NCBI GenBank assembly: GCA_934098665.1
Contig: CAKOOO010000002.1
Span: 56,321-120,320 of the forward strand
Direction of reading: 5' to 3'
Length of the DNA stretch: 64,000 nt
Origin: an uncultured Bacilli bacterium
Lineage (GTDB): Bacteria; Bacillota_I; Bacilli_A; RF39; UBA660
Shown: piece by piece, positions 9,054 to 17,379 of the stretch
Position numbering within the stretch: position 1 is the first letter of the stretch
Layout of the letters: every line of letters begins with the position of its first letter
Notes under the pieces: model-generated
The model's database searches: none
What the model was told of the DNA's origin: nothing
Seen by the model: the letters and a program-made list of their open reading frames with translations, nothing else
Made by a program: the position numbers and the translations under genes

Positions 9054-9669
9054 AATCAAAATAAGTAATAAAATCTTTTTCATTATTTGCCTTAAAACAT
9101 AATTCTATTTGTTTTAAAGTTGTTTTTTCATTTGCAAGATTTTTTGGAATTTCTTTTAAAGAGAAATATTTAGTTTCTATAGTTTCATTATTTTTTGTAA
9201 ATGCTCCATCTATAGTTTTACACAAAACAAATGCTTTACATACTCCATAAGCATAAACTGGTGTATTATGTTTATTACGATCCATTAGAGCTATTAATTT
9301 TAGTGGTTTAACATTAAGCCCAGTTTCCTCTTTTACTTCTTTTATAGTATTAGATTTAACACTTTCAAGTACATCACACCACCCACCAGGAAGTGACCAA
9401 GAACCGTTATTTTCCTTTACTAAAAGAATTTTATCATCTTTAAATATTGCGGCTCTTGTATCAATTTTTGGTGTTTGATATCCATTATCGCTTGCAAATA
9501 AATCTTTAATTTTTTCAAATGGTAAATCATTTTTATATTCAAGTAGCTTGCAAGCAATATTTCTAATTTCTTCATATCTTTCTTTATCAAAAGGATTATT
9601 TGCATATGTAAGACCATTTTGACCAATTGCCTGAAGCATTACAATAAGTTTTATATATTCATCCATCAT
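9052..9669 (-). CDS. Nudix hydrolase with N-terminal helical extension
   Basis: 205 aa. The Nudix box is at about residues 94-116: GGWCDVLESVKSNTIKEVKE followed by ETGL. It fits Gx5Ex7REuxEExGu except that Lys replaces the usual Arg. An N-terminal helical region of about 65 residues (KLIVMLQAIGQNGLTYA, KERYEEI) is typical of the ADP-ribose pyrophosphatase-like group related to YjhB. Substrate unknown; hydrolysis of a nucleoside diphosphate linked to another moiety is expected. Its start overlaps the stop of the upstream gene (TAATG). Confidence 0.85.
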   Translation of the reverse strand: MMDEYIKLIVMLQAIGQNGLTYANNPFDKERYEEIRNIACKLLEYKNDLPFEKIKDLFASDNGYQTPKIDTRAAIFKDDKILLVKENNGSWSLPGGWCDVLESVKSNTIKEVKEETGLNVKPLKLIALMDRNKHNTPVYAYGVCKAFVLCKTIDGAFTKNNETIETKYFSLKEIPKNLANEKTTLKQIELCFKANNEKDFITYFD

Positions 9670-10682
9670 TATCTATTTTTTTTATCTTTAGAATATTTTT
9701 TATATTCATTAATATTTTCTTTTGTATATCCTAAAAGCATTTTATCATTTTTTTCATATATAGTGTTTAATATTTCATCAAACTGCTCTGTTTTTACTTT
9801 CGTAGATAAACTCATGCTAGCTATAACATGTTTTTTTAAATCTTTTGTTTTTAACATAATAGACTGATTTGTTTTTATACCATTTGTTCTTTGAATAAAT
9901 TTATACATCCAATATATATCATCATATTTAATAAATGTAACTGGGCTTTCATAACTTACAACATAATTATCAGTCAAAATAACTTTAGCATATTTATAGT
10001 CAAAAGCATCTTTACTTTTTAGTTCACTATTCAAAGTATTAATTTCATTTCTACTCAACTTTTTAATATTTTTATAATAAATAGCATTATAAACTATAAA
10101 AATTATAAACGAAATAAATGAACCCAAAAATAGAAGAAAACCAGTAGTAAATAAGGCATTTGTTGCACCCGTAGATGTTGTAGTAAGGTCAATATATACT
10201 GAACCAAAATAATTAGAAAAATCTGAAATAGTTAAGGCTTCATCACCAGTAAGATCAAACATTTTATTATAGGAACTTATTGCGATTTCTTTAACATCTT
10301 TTGGAGTTACTTTTGTCATACCTTTTATTTTTACTGTAACATCCTTATCTTCTTTTGCATTAATTTTATTTTCTTTAGTATCATCCATATAAGCTATATA
10401 AATATATGTTCCATCAGTTACAAAATAATAAGAACTTGCCTCACCTTCATAAGATGCAAACTTTAATGCAGTATTTTTAATATCTAAATATGCATAAATA
10501 TCTTCTTTTTCATTATTACCTTCAATTATATCATTTAAATTTTTTGCATTTTTTGCACTGTTACTATCAATGTTATCACATATTACAAATATAATTATTG
10601 ATAGGACCATTAATAAAAAACTTATTAATATACTTTTTTTAAGTTTCTTTTTACGATTTATTATACTTTCATTTGTTATCAT
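9669..10682 (-). CDS. Two-helix membrane protein of unknown function
   Basis: 337 aa. One transmembrane helix lies at residues 17-35 and a second at about 180-200. Between them is an extracellular beta-rich region of about 140 residues; after them a cytoplasmic domain of about 135 residues (KYAKVILTDNYVVSY, DIYWMYKF). I cannot name the family with confidence. It lies downstream of yneF and upstream of the Nudix gene in the same direction. Confidence 0.6.
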   Translation of the reverse strand: MITNESIINRKKKLKKSILISFLLMVLSIIIFVICDNIDSNSAKNAKNLNDIIEGNNEKEDIYAYLDIKNTALKFASYEGEASSYYFVTDGTYIYIAYMDDTKENKINAKEDKDVTVKIKGMTKVTPKDVKEIAISSYNKMFDLTGDEALTISDFSNYFGSVYIDLTTTSTGATNALFTTGFLLFLGSFISFIIFIVYNAIYYKNIKKLSRNEINTLNSELKSKDAFDYKYAKVILTDNYVVSYESPVTFIKYDDIYWMYKFIQRTNGIKTNQSIMLKTKDLKKHVIASMSLSTKVKTEQFDEILNTIYEKNDKMLLGYTKENINEYKKYSKDKKNR

Positions 10683-10713
10683 ATTTACTCCTTTACATAC
10701 AAAAATAGATATG

Positions 10714-10923
10714 CTATTTATATCTATTCATTTGTGCCATAACTTGTTTAACTTGTTTTTGACTAGGTTTTCTACCCATGCCACTCATCATAGCTTCAAT
10801 CATTTTTTCATTTATAGGTGGATTTTTAGTAAGCATTTTTTTTGTAACAAGTCTTGCAATTAAAAATCCAATTATTATTCCTAAAACTAAACCAATTAAG
10901 CCCCATGCAATTTGTGCACCCAT
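10714..10923 (-). CDS. yneF: YneF/UPF0154 family small membrane protein
   Basis: 69 aa. One N-terminal transmembrane helix ([17 protein letters not shown]) is followed by the conserved YneF tail with [20 protein letters not shown] and [11 protein letters not shown]. Function is not established in this family. The position beside sirA and tkt and near lexA reproduces the B. subtilis order, which strengthens the call. Confidence 0.9.
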   Translation of the reverse strand: MGAQIAWGLIGLVLGIIIGFLIARLVTKKMLTKNPPINEKMIEAMMSGMGRKPSQKQVKQVMAQMNRYK

Positions 10924-10977
10924 TATTTATCACTCCCATTTAAGATTATACTAAAAATAATTATGTTTGTCTACCAT

Positions 10978-11391
10978 TTAGGCATATACTTCGCTAAGCC
11001 AAAAATAGTCTTTATTTTCAAAATCACATACAAATAAATTATAATTTTTTAATGATTTTAATAAAACTAATTTATCTGCACTACTTTCTACACTTAAAAA
11101 AGTATTTTTTACAGTAACAATTTCCTCATAGCTTTTATATTTATTATAGTAGTGGTGTGAATTATTTACTACATAGTAAAAATGATTATTTTTATTATCT
11201 GCATAAATTTTATCATTTATATTTTTTTGATTAATTCTATTAGCAAGACCATCATAAAGTTTTTGAGCAAGAACTAAATCTTTTTTATTAGCTTTATAAA
11301 TACTTTCAAAACTTTTGTAAAGCATATAGGGACTATCTTTTGTAAGAGTTGTAAGCTCCTTATTTACATTAAATACATAATATTTTCTCAT
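10978..11391 (-). CDS. sirA: SirA/YneE-like protein (inhibitor of replication initiation)
   Basis: 137 aa. It begins MRKYYVFNVNKE, comparable to the MRxYxVYLI start of B. subtilis SirA, and has a similar size and soluble alpha/beta composition. In B. subtilis SirA binds DnaA domain I and blocks new replication rounds at sporulation. The call rests mainly on its place between tkt and yneF, because sequence similarity by eye is weak. The window also holds sigK and spoIVF genes, so a sporulation role is plausible. Confidence 0.6.
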   Translation of the reverse strand: MRKYYVFNVNKELTTLTKDSPYMLYKSFESIYKANKKDLVLAQKLYDGLANRINQKNINDKIYADNKNNHFYYVVNNSHHYYNKYKSYEEIVTVKNTFLSVESSADKLVLLKSLKNYNLFVCDFENKDYFWLSEVYA

Positions 11392-11451
11392 TATATTCCT
11401 CTTTTCTATAAAGACTATAACAAAAAAATTATAAAAAAAATGTCGAAAAGA

Positions 11452-13461
11452 CTACTTTTCGAGCATATTTTTTATTTTCATGATTAGTGAATTATAATCA
11501 AATGATAAAAACTTTAATGTATCTTCTTTTTTACCTGATACTGCAAAAGTATCTACGCCAAGAGCACATTTGGGATTACTTGCAAATCTATTCCATAAAA
11601 GAGTACTACCTGCCTCTAAAGTGAAAATAGTAGTATCTTTAGGAAGTAGTTTTTCTTCATAAATAGGATTTTGAATTAAAAATAATTCTACACTTGGCAT
11701 TGATACAATTCTTAAATCAATTCCTTCATTAAATAATTCTTCCGCGATTTTTAAGGCAATTGTAACTTCATATCCTGTAGCAATTATTACACCATCTAAA
11801 TGAAATTTTTCTTTTCGAACAATATAAGCACCATATTTAACATATTTACCATTAGTATGTTTTAAAATATGAGTATTTTCATTACTAATAACTAAAGCAG
11901 TAGTTTTTTTATTTTTTAAAATAAATTCCCATACACCAATAATTTCATTAATATCACATGGTCTAAATGTAATTAAATTAGGTATACTTCTTAAATAAGC
12001 TAACTGCTCACAAGGAAGATATGCTCCTCCATCAGTATTTGAATAAAAACTATCTTCATAAAAAATATAATTTACCGGCATATCACTTAGTGCACTTACT
12101 CTTATACTATTCATTTTACTAGCATTTACTAAACTTGTAGATCCAAAACATCTTAAATTAGAGTTAGCAAGGCCAAGCATAATACTACTCATAGTATTTT
12201 CTCTATAACCAAGTTCTATATTTCTTCCTAAAGGATCTTCATTTGTCATTAAACTATCTTTTGAAATAATTGCCCTTGAGGATTTAAATGAATCTGCACT
12301 ACATCCAAGAATATATTTTGTTTTCGGAGTAATAAAATTTATTACTTTTTGATTAGATATAATACCCTGTTCACTATATTTTTCATTAATTTCATAATTT
12401 GTACTATCAAACTCTATATTAAAATCATCTTTTTCCATTAAACTTACTAAACTAATAATATTTGCATCTTTACTTGCTAAAGCCTCATTATATAAAGCAT
12501 TCCATTTATTAAATATTTTTTCCATACGCATTACAATATTATTTGTAACAATATTTTTAAGCTTTATATCATAATTAAATGGTTCAAGTGAAATACCATT
12601 TTTTTGTTTAAAGGAAATAAGTTCCTCTTTAGAAATACTATCAAAATGCATTTTATTTGTACCAGCATTTTCTAAAGTATCTCCTAAAAGGGTATTTACA
12701 ATAATAATTGATGGCATATCACTTTTTTTAGCATCTTTTATAGCTTCAGTAATACTAGATATATTATTACCATTTTTTACATTAATAATATTAAAGTCAA
12801 GAGCATCAAATCTAGTTTCAATATCTTCAGTAAATGTTTTAGAAATATCACCATCTTTAGTAACATTATTATTTTCTAAAATAACAATTAATTTATTAAG
12901 TTTTTGCATACTTGCAAAAGATAAACTTTCATAAGATGCTCCTTCCATAATATCTTCGATAGAACATACTACATATACATAATAGTTAATTAAATTTAGT
13001 TTGGGATTTATATTTTTTACAAGTGAGGAATAATATCTTTGTGCAATAGCCATACCAACAGCCTGCCCAATTGCATCACCATAAAGTGTACTACTCCCAT
13101 CAATACCCATAAAAGTATTATAAATTTGACTTCCCGGAGCATAAGAGTCAACATCACGGTATCTTTTTAAATCCTCAATTGAATAGTCATACCCAGCATA
13201 ATAAAGCATTGAATATAAAGCTGCACTAAAATCTTTATTAGCAACTACTACTTTATCCCTATTTATCCAATTAGGTTTACTAGGAATTATATTAAGCACA
13301 TTATTATAAAGAGCATATAAAGTTGGGGTAATACTCATAGTTTGTCCTACATCACCACCATTTTTACTTATCATATCTAAAGCTAATGCTCTAATATTAT
13401 TAACTATATCATTTGGTTTTACTGCCATATCATAATCACATCCTACATAATAGTTTATCAT
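11452..13461 (-). CDS. Transketolase homologue with degenerate active site
   Basis: 669 aa, full transketolase length and domain order. Residual motifs are present: NNIRALALDMI, GQAVGMAIAQRYY, MEGASYESLSFASMQKLNKLI, and the RE pair (GYRENTMSSI) carrying the catalytic Glu. However, the GHPG loop reads NGGDVGQ, the GDG cofactor motif reads CSIED, the AGH pair near residue 75 is absent, and the THDS and GPTHQP loops read YEDS and GGAYLP. The histidines and the Mg/thiamine-diphosphate site of true transketolases therefore appear lost. The start may be the ATG at 13428 (MAVKPNDIV), which matches the family N-terminus better. It lies at the syntenic tkt position next to lexA. Confidence 0.8.
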   Translation of the reverse strand: MINYYVGCDYDMAVKPNDIVNNIRALALDMISKNGGDVGQTMSITPTLYALYNNVLNIIPSKPNWINRDKVVVANKDFSAALYSMLYYAGYDYSIEDLKRYRDVDSYAPGSQIYNTFMGIDGSSTLYGDAIGQAVGMAIAQRYYSSLVKNINPKLNLINYYVYVVCSIEDIMEGASYESLSFASMQKLNKLIVILENNNVTKDGDISKTFTEDIETRFDALDFNIINVKNGNNISSITEAIKDAKKSDMPSIIIVNTLLGDTLENAGTNKMHFDSISKEELISFKQKNGISLEPFNYDIKLKNIVTNNIVMRMEKIFNKWNALYNEALASKDANIISLVSLMEKDDFNIEFDSTNYEINEKYSEQGIISNQKVINFITPKTKYILGCSADSFKSSRAIISKDSLMTNEDPLGRNIELGYRENTMSSIMLGLANSNLRCFGSTSLVNASKMNSIRVSALSDMPVNYIFYEDSFYSNTDGGAYLPCEQLAYLRSIPNLITFRPCDINEIIGVWEFILKNKKTTALVISNENTHILKHTNGKYVKYGAYIVRKEKFHLDGVIIATGYEVTIALKIAEELFNEGIDLRIVSMPSVELFLIQNPIYEEKLLPKDTTIFTLEAGSTLLWNRFASNPKCALGVDTFAVSGKKEDTLKFLSFDYNSLIMKIKNMLEK

Positions 13462-13481
13462 ATTTTTTTTATAAAATAAAC

Positions 13482-13625
13482 TTAATTATTCGAAGTGTAC
13501 GAAATATTTTTAATATTTACACTATCTAATTTAGAACATTTTGCATTTAATAAAAATACACACATTACTAAAAATAAATAAAATAATATTATAACTCCAT
13601 AATTTTTAAATAATCTTTTTAACAT
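13482..13625 (-). CDS. SOS-controlled 47-residue membrane protein (YneA-position)
   Basis: Start chosen at the ATG at 13625, with GAGGTG 6 nt upstream and downstream of the SOS promoter. The product has one hydrophobic helix (GVIILFYLFLVMCVFLL) and a short outer tail of about 18 residues. It is transcribed divergently from lexA, exactly where B. subtilis has yneA, the SOS cell-division suppressor. There is no LysM domain, so it would be a minimal analogue, like other tiny SOS-induced division inhibitors. The function is inferred from position and regulation only. Confidence 0.6.
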   Translation of the reverse strand: MLKRLFKNYGVIILFYLFLVMCVFLLNAKCSKLDSVNIKNISYTSNN

Positions 13626-13647
13626 TTCTAACACCTCTTTCATTTTT

Positions 13648-13676
13648 ATCATAATACAAATGTTTGTTCGTGTCAA
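13648..13676 (-). promoter_or_regulatory. LexA-regulated promoter of the small membrane gene
   Basis: Minus-strand TTGACA (13676-13671), 17-bp spacer, TATGAT (13653-13648). The spacer carries CGAACAAACATTTG (13670-13657), which matches the Bacillus SOS box CGAACRNRYGTTYC at 12 of 14 positions. LexA bound here would occlude polymerase. Confidence 0.85.
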
Positions 13677-13684
13677 TTAAATTA

Positions 13685-13724
13685 GAAACAAATGTTTGAC
13701 ATTTTACATTTCATATTGTAAAAT
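13685..13724 (+). promoter_or_regulatory. LexA operator and promoter of lexA (autoregulation)
   Basis: TTGACA (13696-13701), 17 bp, TAAAAT (13719-13724). An SOS box overlaps the -35 element: on the minus strand CAAACATTTGTTTC (13698-13685), 12 of 14 matches to CGAACRNRYGTTYC. The 11-mer ACAAATGTTTG is shared with the divergent operator 32 bp away, about three helical turns, which would favour cooperative binding. Confidence 0.85.
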
Positions 13725-13740
13725 TAAATTAGATAAGGGA

Positions 13741-14367
13741 GTGATTACTACGGAAAAATTAACAAAGAAACAAGAAGTAATACTAGAATATATAAAAAAA
13801 TATACTGCAAAAAATGGATATAGCCCCACTATAAGAGAAATATGTAATGGTGTTAAACTTTCAAGTCCTGCAACTGTATTTGTTCATATTAAAAATTTAG
13901 AGAATAAAGGCTATATTACAAGTACAAATAATAAATTTAGAACATTATCTTTGCTTGTAGATAATGAATATGATGAGAAAAAAGAAGATGTTGTAAAAGT
14001 GCCTTTACTTGGTAAAATTACTGCAGGAAGTCCAATTACCGCAATTGAAACACCTAATGAATTTTTTGATTTACCAGCAAGTTTAGTACCTAAAAATGAT
14101 GAAGTATTTACTTTACATGTTTCCGGAGAAAGTATGATTAATGCTGGTATATATGATAATGATTATGTTATTGTCAAAAGATCAAATACCGCTAGAAATG
14201 GGCAAATTGTTGTAGCTATGACACTTCAAAATGAAGCTACATTAAAAAGATTTTATAAAGAAGATGGACATATTAGACTCCAACCTGAAAATGATACAAT
14301 GATGCCAATAATCTTGCCTGACTGTAAAATATTAGGTATAGCAATTGGTTTATATAGAAAATTATAA
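13741..14367 (+). CDS. lexA: SOS repressor LexA
   Basis: Transcriptional repressor of the SOS regulon. N-terminal winged helix-turn-helix (KLTKKQEVILEYI, SPTIREICNGVKLSSPATV), autocleavage site ITAGSP (Ala-Gly), catalytic Ser in SGESM and Lys in EATLKRF. The start is difficult. The promoter at 13696-13724 excludes any upstream TTG. GTG at 13741 is the first standard codon, but the Shine-Dalgarno AAGGGAG (13735-13741) overlaps it. ACG at 13750, 8 nt after that sequence, would give 205 aa, the usual LexA length. Confidence 0.95.
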   Translation: MITTEKLTKKQEVILEYIKKYTAKNGYSPTIREICNGVKLSSPATVFVHIKNLENKGYITSTNNKFRTLSLLVDNEYDEKKEDVVKVPLLGKITAGSPITAIETPNEFFDLPASLVPKNDEVFTLHVSGESMINAGIYDNDYVIVKRSNTARNGQIVVAMTLQNEATLKRFYKEDGHIRLQPENDTMMPIILPDCKILGIAIGLYRKL

Positions 14368-14373
14368 CAAACT

Positions 14374-14413
14374 AAAAATGTAAGAAAAACTAATTAATTT
14401 TTCTTACATTTTT
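14374..14413. terminator. Bidirectional terminator between lexA and surface gene 2
   Basis: A perfect 16-bp stem (14374-14389 with 14398-14413) and an 8-nt loop. The A/T-rich ends give a U tract in both directions, so it serves both convergent genes. Confidence 0.9.
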
Positions 14414-16540
14414 TTATTCTATTACAAAAGGATTAGTATATGTGCCATCACCTGAGGATATTTCTGTCCCTTGTTTAAGTGATATTGAAGGTCGCACGCC
14501 ACTCGCGCTGGCCACGAAGTTGTAGTGCAACCCACTGTAGTGCACCACCCGGACGCCTACGTGGTTGCCGTCAAAGTTGTGGGGAGAACCAAGCCAAACT
14601 TCTTGTCCACTATAAAAGTAATGACTACTTCCACTTCCATAACCAGACAATCTTAATTCTGGTGCTGTTAATAATCCTATAGGATATTTTAATTTTGCTT
14701 TTGCATTATTTACACTAAATCTATCTGTTTCATTTGCACATACTAAACTCTTATTACTTGTACTATAATTTTTAAATTCTAATGGTGTTGTACTTCCGCC
14801 GTCTGGGTTCCAACCTTCTAAACTTGATATACTTCTATCATTACAAAATATTGTATCTTCTAGTTTATCATCATATTTATCTTTTATATTTTCTTCATAC
14901 CAACTATCTATATATGCTTTTATAGTACTATCTTTTTTATTTACATCATCTGCATATAACATCTCATTTAATGCATCACTTACTGACTTTCCCCCCGTTA
15001 AGGTTATGTAATATGGAGTACCATTATAAATATAATAAACGTAATAAATTGATGTACAGCTATTACCATTTGTTAAACATGTATAATGGTGGGTATTTAC
15101 TTTACTACTATTATTAATAAATGTATCGGAATTTATTGTTACTGTATCAGTTAATGTATATGTTCCATTATATGTAAAGGATTTGCCAAATACATAATCT
15201 TGATTTGCTAGTGTTGTTACATCTGTTGTTCCTCCAGAAAGTGAGTAATAATATATTGTTGTTCCACTATATCCCGCTATATACCATAAACTATAACATG
15301 TTCCTGTTGTATTTGAACTATTACATGTATATTTACCTACTAAAGTACTAATATTAGAACTTGACACAGTTATTGTTGCTGCATTAGTAAGTGTATATTT
15401 ATTACTTGCATAGGTTGCTCCATCTCCATATGCTTTTTGTCCACTAAAATATGTATTATTAATTATTGTCTTAGATGAAGATGGATATACTTTGCTTTCA
15501 TTATACATATATCCTACATATGCTGGTGAGTTAGAATAATTATTAAATGTACTTGTTCCTATTTGTGAATTCTGTCCTGTATTATTACATGTTTTTATTA
15601 TACTATTTGCTTTTCCGAAACTAAATATTACATTATTTCTGTTTCCATCTAAAGGCGGCATTTGTCTAGTATAAACTAATTTTACTACATTTGATGTAGC
15701 AAGGTCTTTAAAAACAATTTGTCCAGTTGCTACTCCAGTATATTTTCCTTGACTTACATCATCTTTAAATATTTCTACATTTATATAATCAATATAGTCA
15801 TCCATTGATAAATCATAATTTATTACATAATCTCCGCTTGTTGGTGCCGTAAATGATATTGTTGAACTATTTGCTCCTGTATTTGTACTTGTCCATGTTT
15901 TATTTGTTTCATCATATGTATAGGGATATGATATATCATTAGTTAAGTTTGTATATTCTGACTGATTTAATAAAGTGTAGTCATCTATAGTTGGTCTTCC
16001 ACTATATACTATCTTAACTCCACCTGTATCTGTAGTTCTTACTATCTTCCAGCATTTATCAGCAAATAAAACATTGTTATTTTCTACAGCTCCGTTAAAG
16101 TAATATATATTGTTTTCATATGACGTTGTATCTCCATAATCTGCTCCATTATATAGTTTTACAAATACATCATCTCTATTATATCTATTTTCAATTATAT
16201 TGTATAAAGGTGGTACTATTTCATCAAAATATAAGAAACATTTATCTGTACCTATAAAAGCAAAAGACACAGTACCTGTAGCATTATCATAACCTTCTAT
16301 TTTACCATTATTTTTGCAATAACTTTTTTCTGTGTTCAATGTATAATCACCTTTAGGAATATCCTTTGAGCTTGATTTTGTATATTCTGTAGCACCAGAT
16401 TCTTTTATCATTATAGATAATTTTTCTTCTTTAACAATTTTATTTTTACTTAAACTATTTTGCTTAAATTTATAGGTTAAAATTAAACTTAAAACACCTA
16501 CAAATAAAAATACGAACAACACTATTTTTTTCTTCTTCAT
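14414..16540 (-). CDS. Phase-variable surface protein 2 with hypervariable C-terminus
   Basis: 708 aa, paralogue of the protein at 6664 over its whole length. Signal anchor (MKKKKIVLFVFLFVGVLSL), shared module with SIMIKESGATEYTKSSSKDI, beta-rich repeats, NNVLFADKCWKIVRT domain, then the lectin-like C-terminal domain (YPIGLLTAPE, VWLGSP, GVRPSISLK, GDGTYTNPFVIE). RBS GAGGAG precedes the ATG. Residues about 650-683 are encoded by unusually GC-rich codons (see 14491-14590), unlike the rest of the gene or its paralogue. It is controlled by the cassette at 16576-16722, here inverted away (OFF). YADD in MLYADDVNKK is not a reverse transcriptase motif. Confidence 0.75.
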   Translation of the reverse strand: MKKKKIVLFVFLFVGVLSLILTYKFKQNSLSKNKIVKEEKLSIMIKESGATEYTKSSSKDIPKGDYTLNTEKSYCKNNGKIEGYDNATGTVSFAFIGTDKCFLYFDEIVPPLYNIIENRYNRDDVFVKLYNGADYGDTTSYENNIYYFNGAVENNNVLFADKCWKIVRTTDTGGVKIVYSGRPTIDDYTLLNQSEYTNLTNDISYPYTYDETNKTWTSTNTGANSSTISFTAPTSGDYVINYDLSMDDYIDYINVEIFKDDVSQGKYTGVATGQIVFKDLATSNVVKLVYTRQMPPLDGNRNNVIFSFGKANSIIKTCNNTGQNSQIGTSTFNNYSNSPAYVGYMYNESKVYPSSSKTIINNTYFSGQKAYGDGATYASNKYTLTNAATITVSSSNISTLVGKYTCNSSNTTGTCYSLWYIAGYSGTTIYYYSLSGGTTDVTTLANQDYVFGKSFTYNGTYTLTDTVTINSDTFINNSSKVNTHHYTCLTNGNSCTSIYYVYYIYNGTPYYITLTGGKSVSDALNEMLYADDVNKKDSTIKAYIDSWYEENIKDKYDDKLEDTIFCNDRSISSLEGWNPDGGSTTPLEFKNYSTSNKSLVCANETDRFSVNNAKAKLKYPIGLLTAPELRLSGYGSGSSHYFYSGQEVWLGSPHNFDGNHVGVRVVHYSGLHYNFVASASGVRPSISLKQGTEISSGDGTYTNPFVIE
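14491..14590 (-). other. Candidate diversity-generating retroelement variable region
   Basis: By my count 62 of 100 bases are G or C, in a gene and region that is otherwise strongly AT-rich. In coding sense the stretch is dominated by NNC codons (CAC, AAC, GAC, GGC, TAC, GTC, GCC, AGC). These are what adenine-directed mutagenesis of AAC codons yields. It ends at GVRP, the usual end of lectin-fold variable regions, and the flanks return at once to AT-rich codons. No template repeat or reverse transcriptase is in the window. Confidence 0.55.
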
Positions 16541-16575
16541 ACACTCCTCTTTTTCCGCATAAGTACGCCATCGAG

Positions 16576-16722
16576 TTTTCTTATATTAGGTAGATTTAAG
16601 AAAATTACATAGCGTAATTTCGTTATTTAGACTTTAAAAATATAAAAAAGTAATGTATAATTTAATAGTAAGGTACGTAAATACGAAGTAGAATTTTCTT
16701 AAATCTACCTACTTTAGGAAAA
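16576..16722. promoter_or_regulatory. Invertible promoter cassette, copy 2 (OFF orientation)
   Basis: Inverted repeats at 16576-16605 and 16693-16722 enclose 87 bp. TTTAAA (16633-16638), 17 bp, TATAAT (16656-16661) lie on the plus strand, pointing away from surface gene 2. Relative to copies 1 and 4 the whole internal segment is reverse-complemented. Both repeats contain the same central TAGGTAG, so inversion should be possible. Confidence 0.88.
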
Positions 16723-16789
16723 TACGAACAAGGTAATTACTTGGTTTATTTGATATTAACCTATTTTTTTAAATTTACATAAAAAAATA

Positions 16790-16807
16790 TTATCCTTTTT
16801 GGGATAA
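16790..16807 (-). terminator. Terminator of cotJC, insulating inverton copy 2
   Basis: Stem TTATCC/GGATAA (16790-16795, 16802-16807), followed on the minus strand by a T7 run. It stops cotJ transcripts before surface gene 2. Confidence 0.65.
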
Positions 16808-16821
16808 CATTTATTTTTTTA

Positions 16822-17379
16822 TTAATAGCCTTTAGATTTATAATAATCGTATAACTGTTTAAATCTATTAAAGTGAACTACCTCTCTTTGTCTTAAAAAA
16901 AGTAGTGGTCCAATTATATCTTCATCTGTAGTTTGATTTATTAAGCCTTCATAAGTTGCTCTTGCTTTTTCTTCAGCGGCCATATCTTCAGAAAGGTTTG
17001 CAAGAACATCACCAGTTACTGCAAAATAAGCACAAGTAAATGGATTTCCAGTGGCATCAACTGGGAAAATGCCTACTCCATGTTCTGTATAATAACTTCC
17101 AAGGCCAGCTTTTTCAAGTTCATCAATTGTCGCATTTTTAGTAAGTTCATGCACCATAGCACAAATCATTTCAACATGTCCAAGTTCTTCGGTTGCTATA
17201 TCATTTAAAAGCGCTCTACCTTTATCATCTGGCATTGTAAATTTTTGTGAAAAATATCTCATTGCTGCCCCAAGTTCACCATTAGGTCCTCCAAATTGAG
17301 TTATTAAATATTTTGCCATTTTTAAATCTTTTTTTGTAATATTTATTGGATAAGCAAGTTTTTTATCATATTTAAACAT
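16822..17379 (-). CDS. cotJC: Spore coat protein CotJC (manganese-catalase family)
   Basis: 185 aa from the ATG at 17379 (MFKYDKKLAYPINI), chosen because GAGG lies 9 nt upstream; the ATG at 17388 touches it. Ferritin-like four-helix protein. Metal-ligand Glu/His pairs are visible in ATEELGHVEM and FLRQREVVHFNRF, and GGPNGELGAAMRYFSQ is typical of CotJC. In Bacillus the CotJ proteins enter the spore inner coat. It overlaps the cotJA/B fusion by 8 nt, so translation is coupled. Confidence 0.93.
   Translation of the reverse strand: MFKYDKKLAYPINITKKDLKMAKYLITQFGGPNGELGAAMRYFSQKFTMPDDKGRALLNDIATEELGHVEMICAMVHELTKNATIDELEKAGLGSYYTEHGVGIFPVDATGNPFTCAYFAVTGDVLANLSEDMAAEEKARATYEGLINQTTDEDIIGPLLFLRQREVVHFNRFKQLYDYYKSKGY

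Noticed and set aside
13684..13740. Upstream TTG start for lexA
   Set aside because: That TTG is the first three bases of the -35 element TTGACA, so it would not be in the transcript. The same is true of the upstream TTG for the divergent small gene at 13676.
14479..14682. Plus-strand 67-codon frame over the GC-rich patch
   Set aside because: It has no ribosome-binding site and lies inside the minus-strand surface gene. It stays open because the patch is GC-rich.
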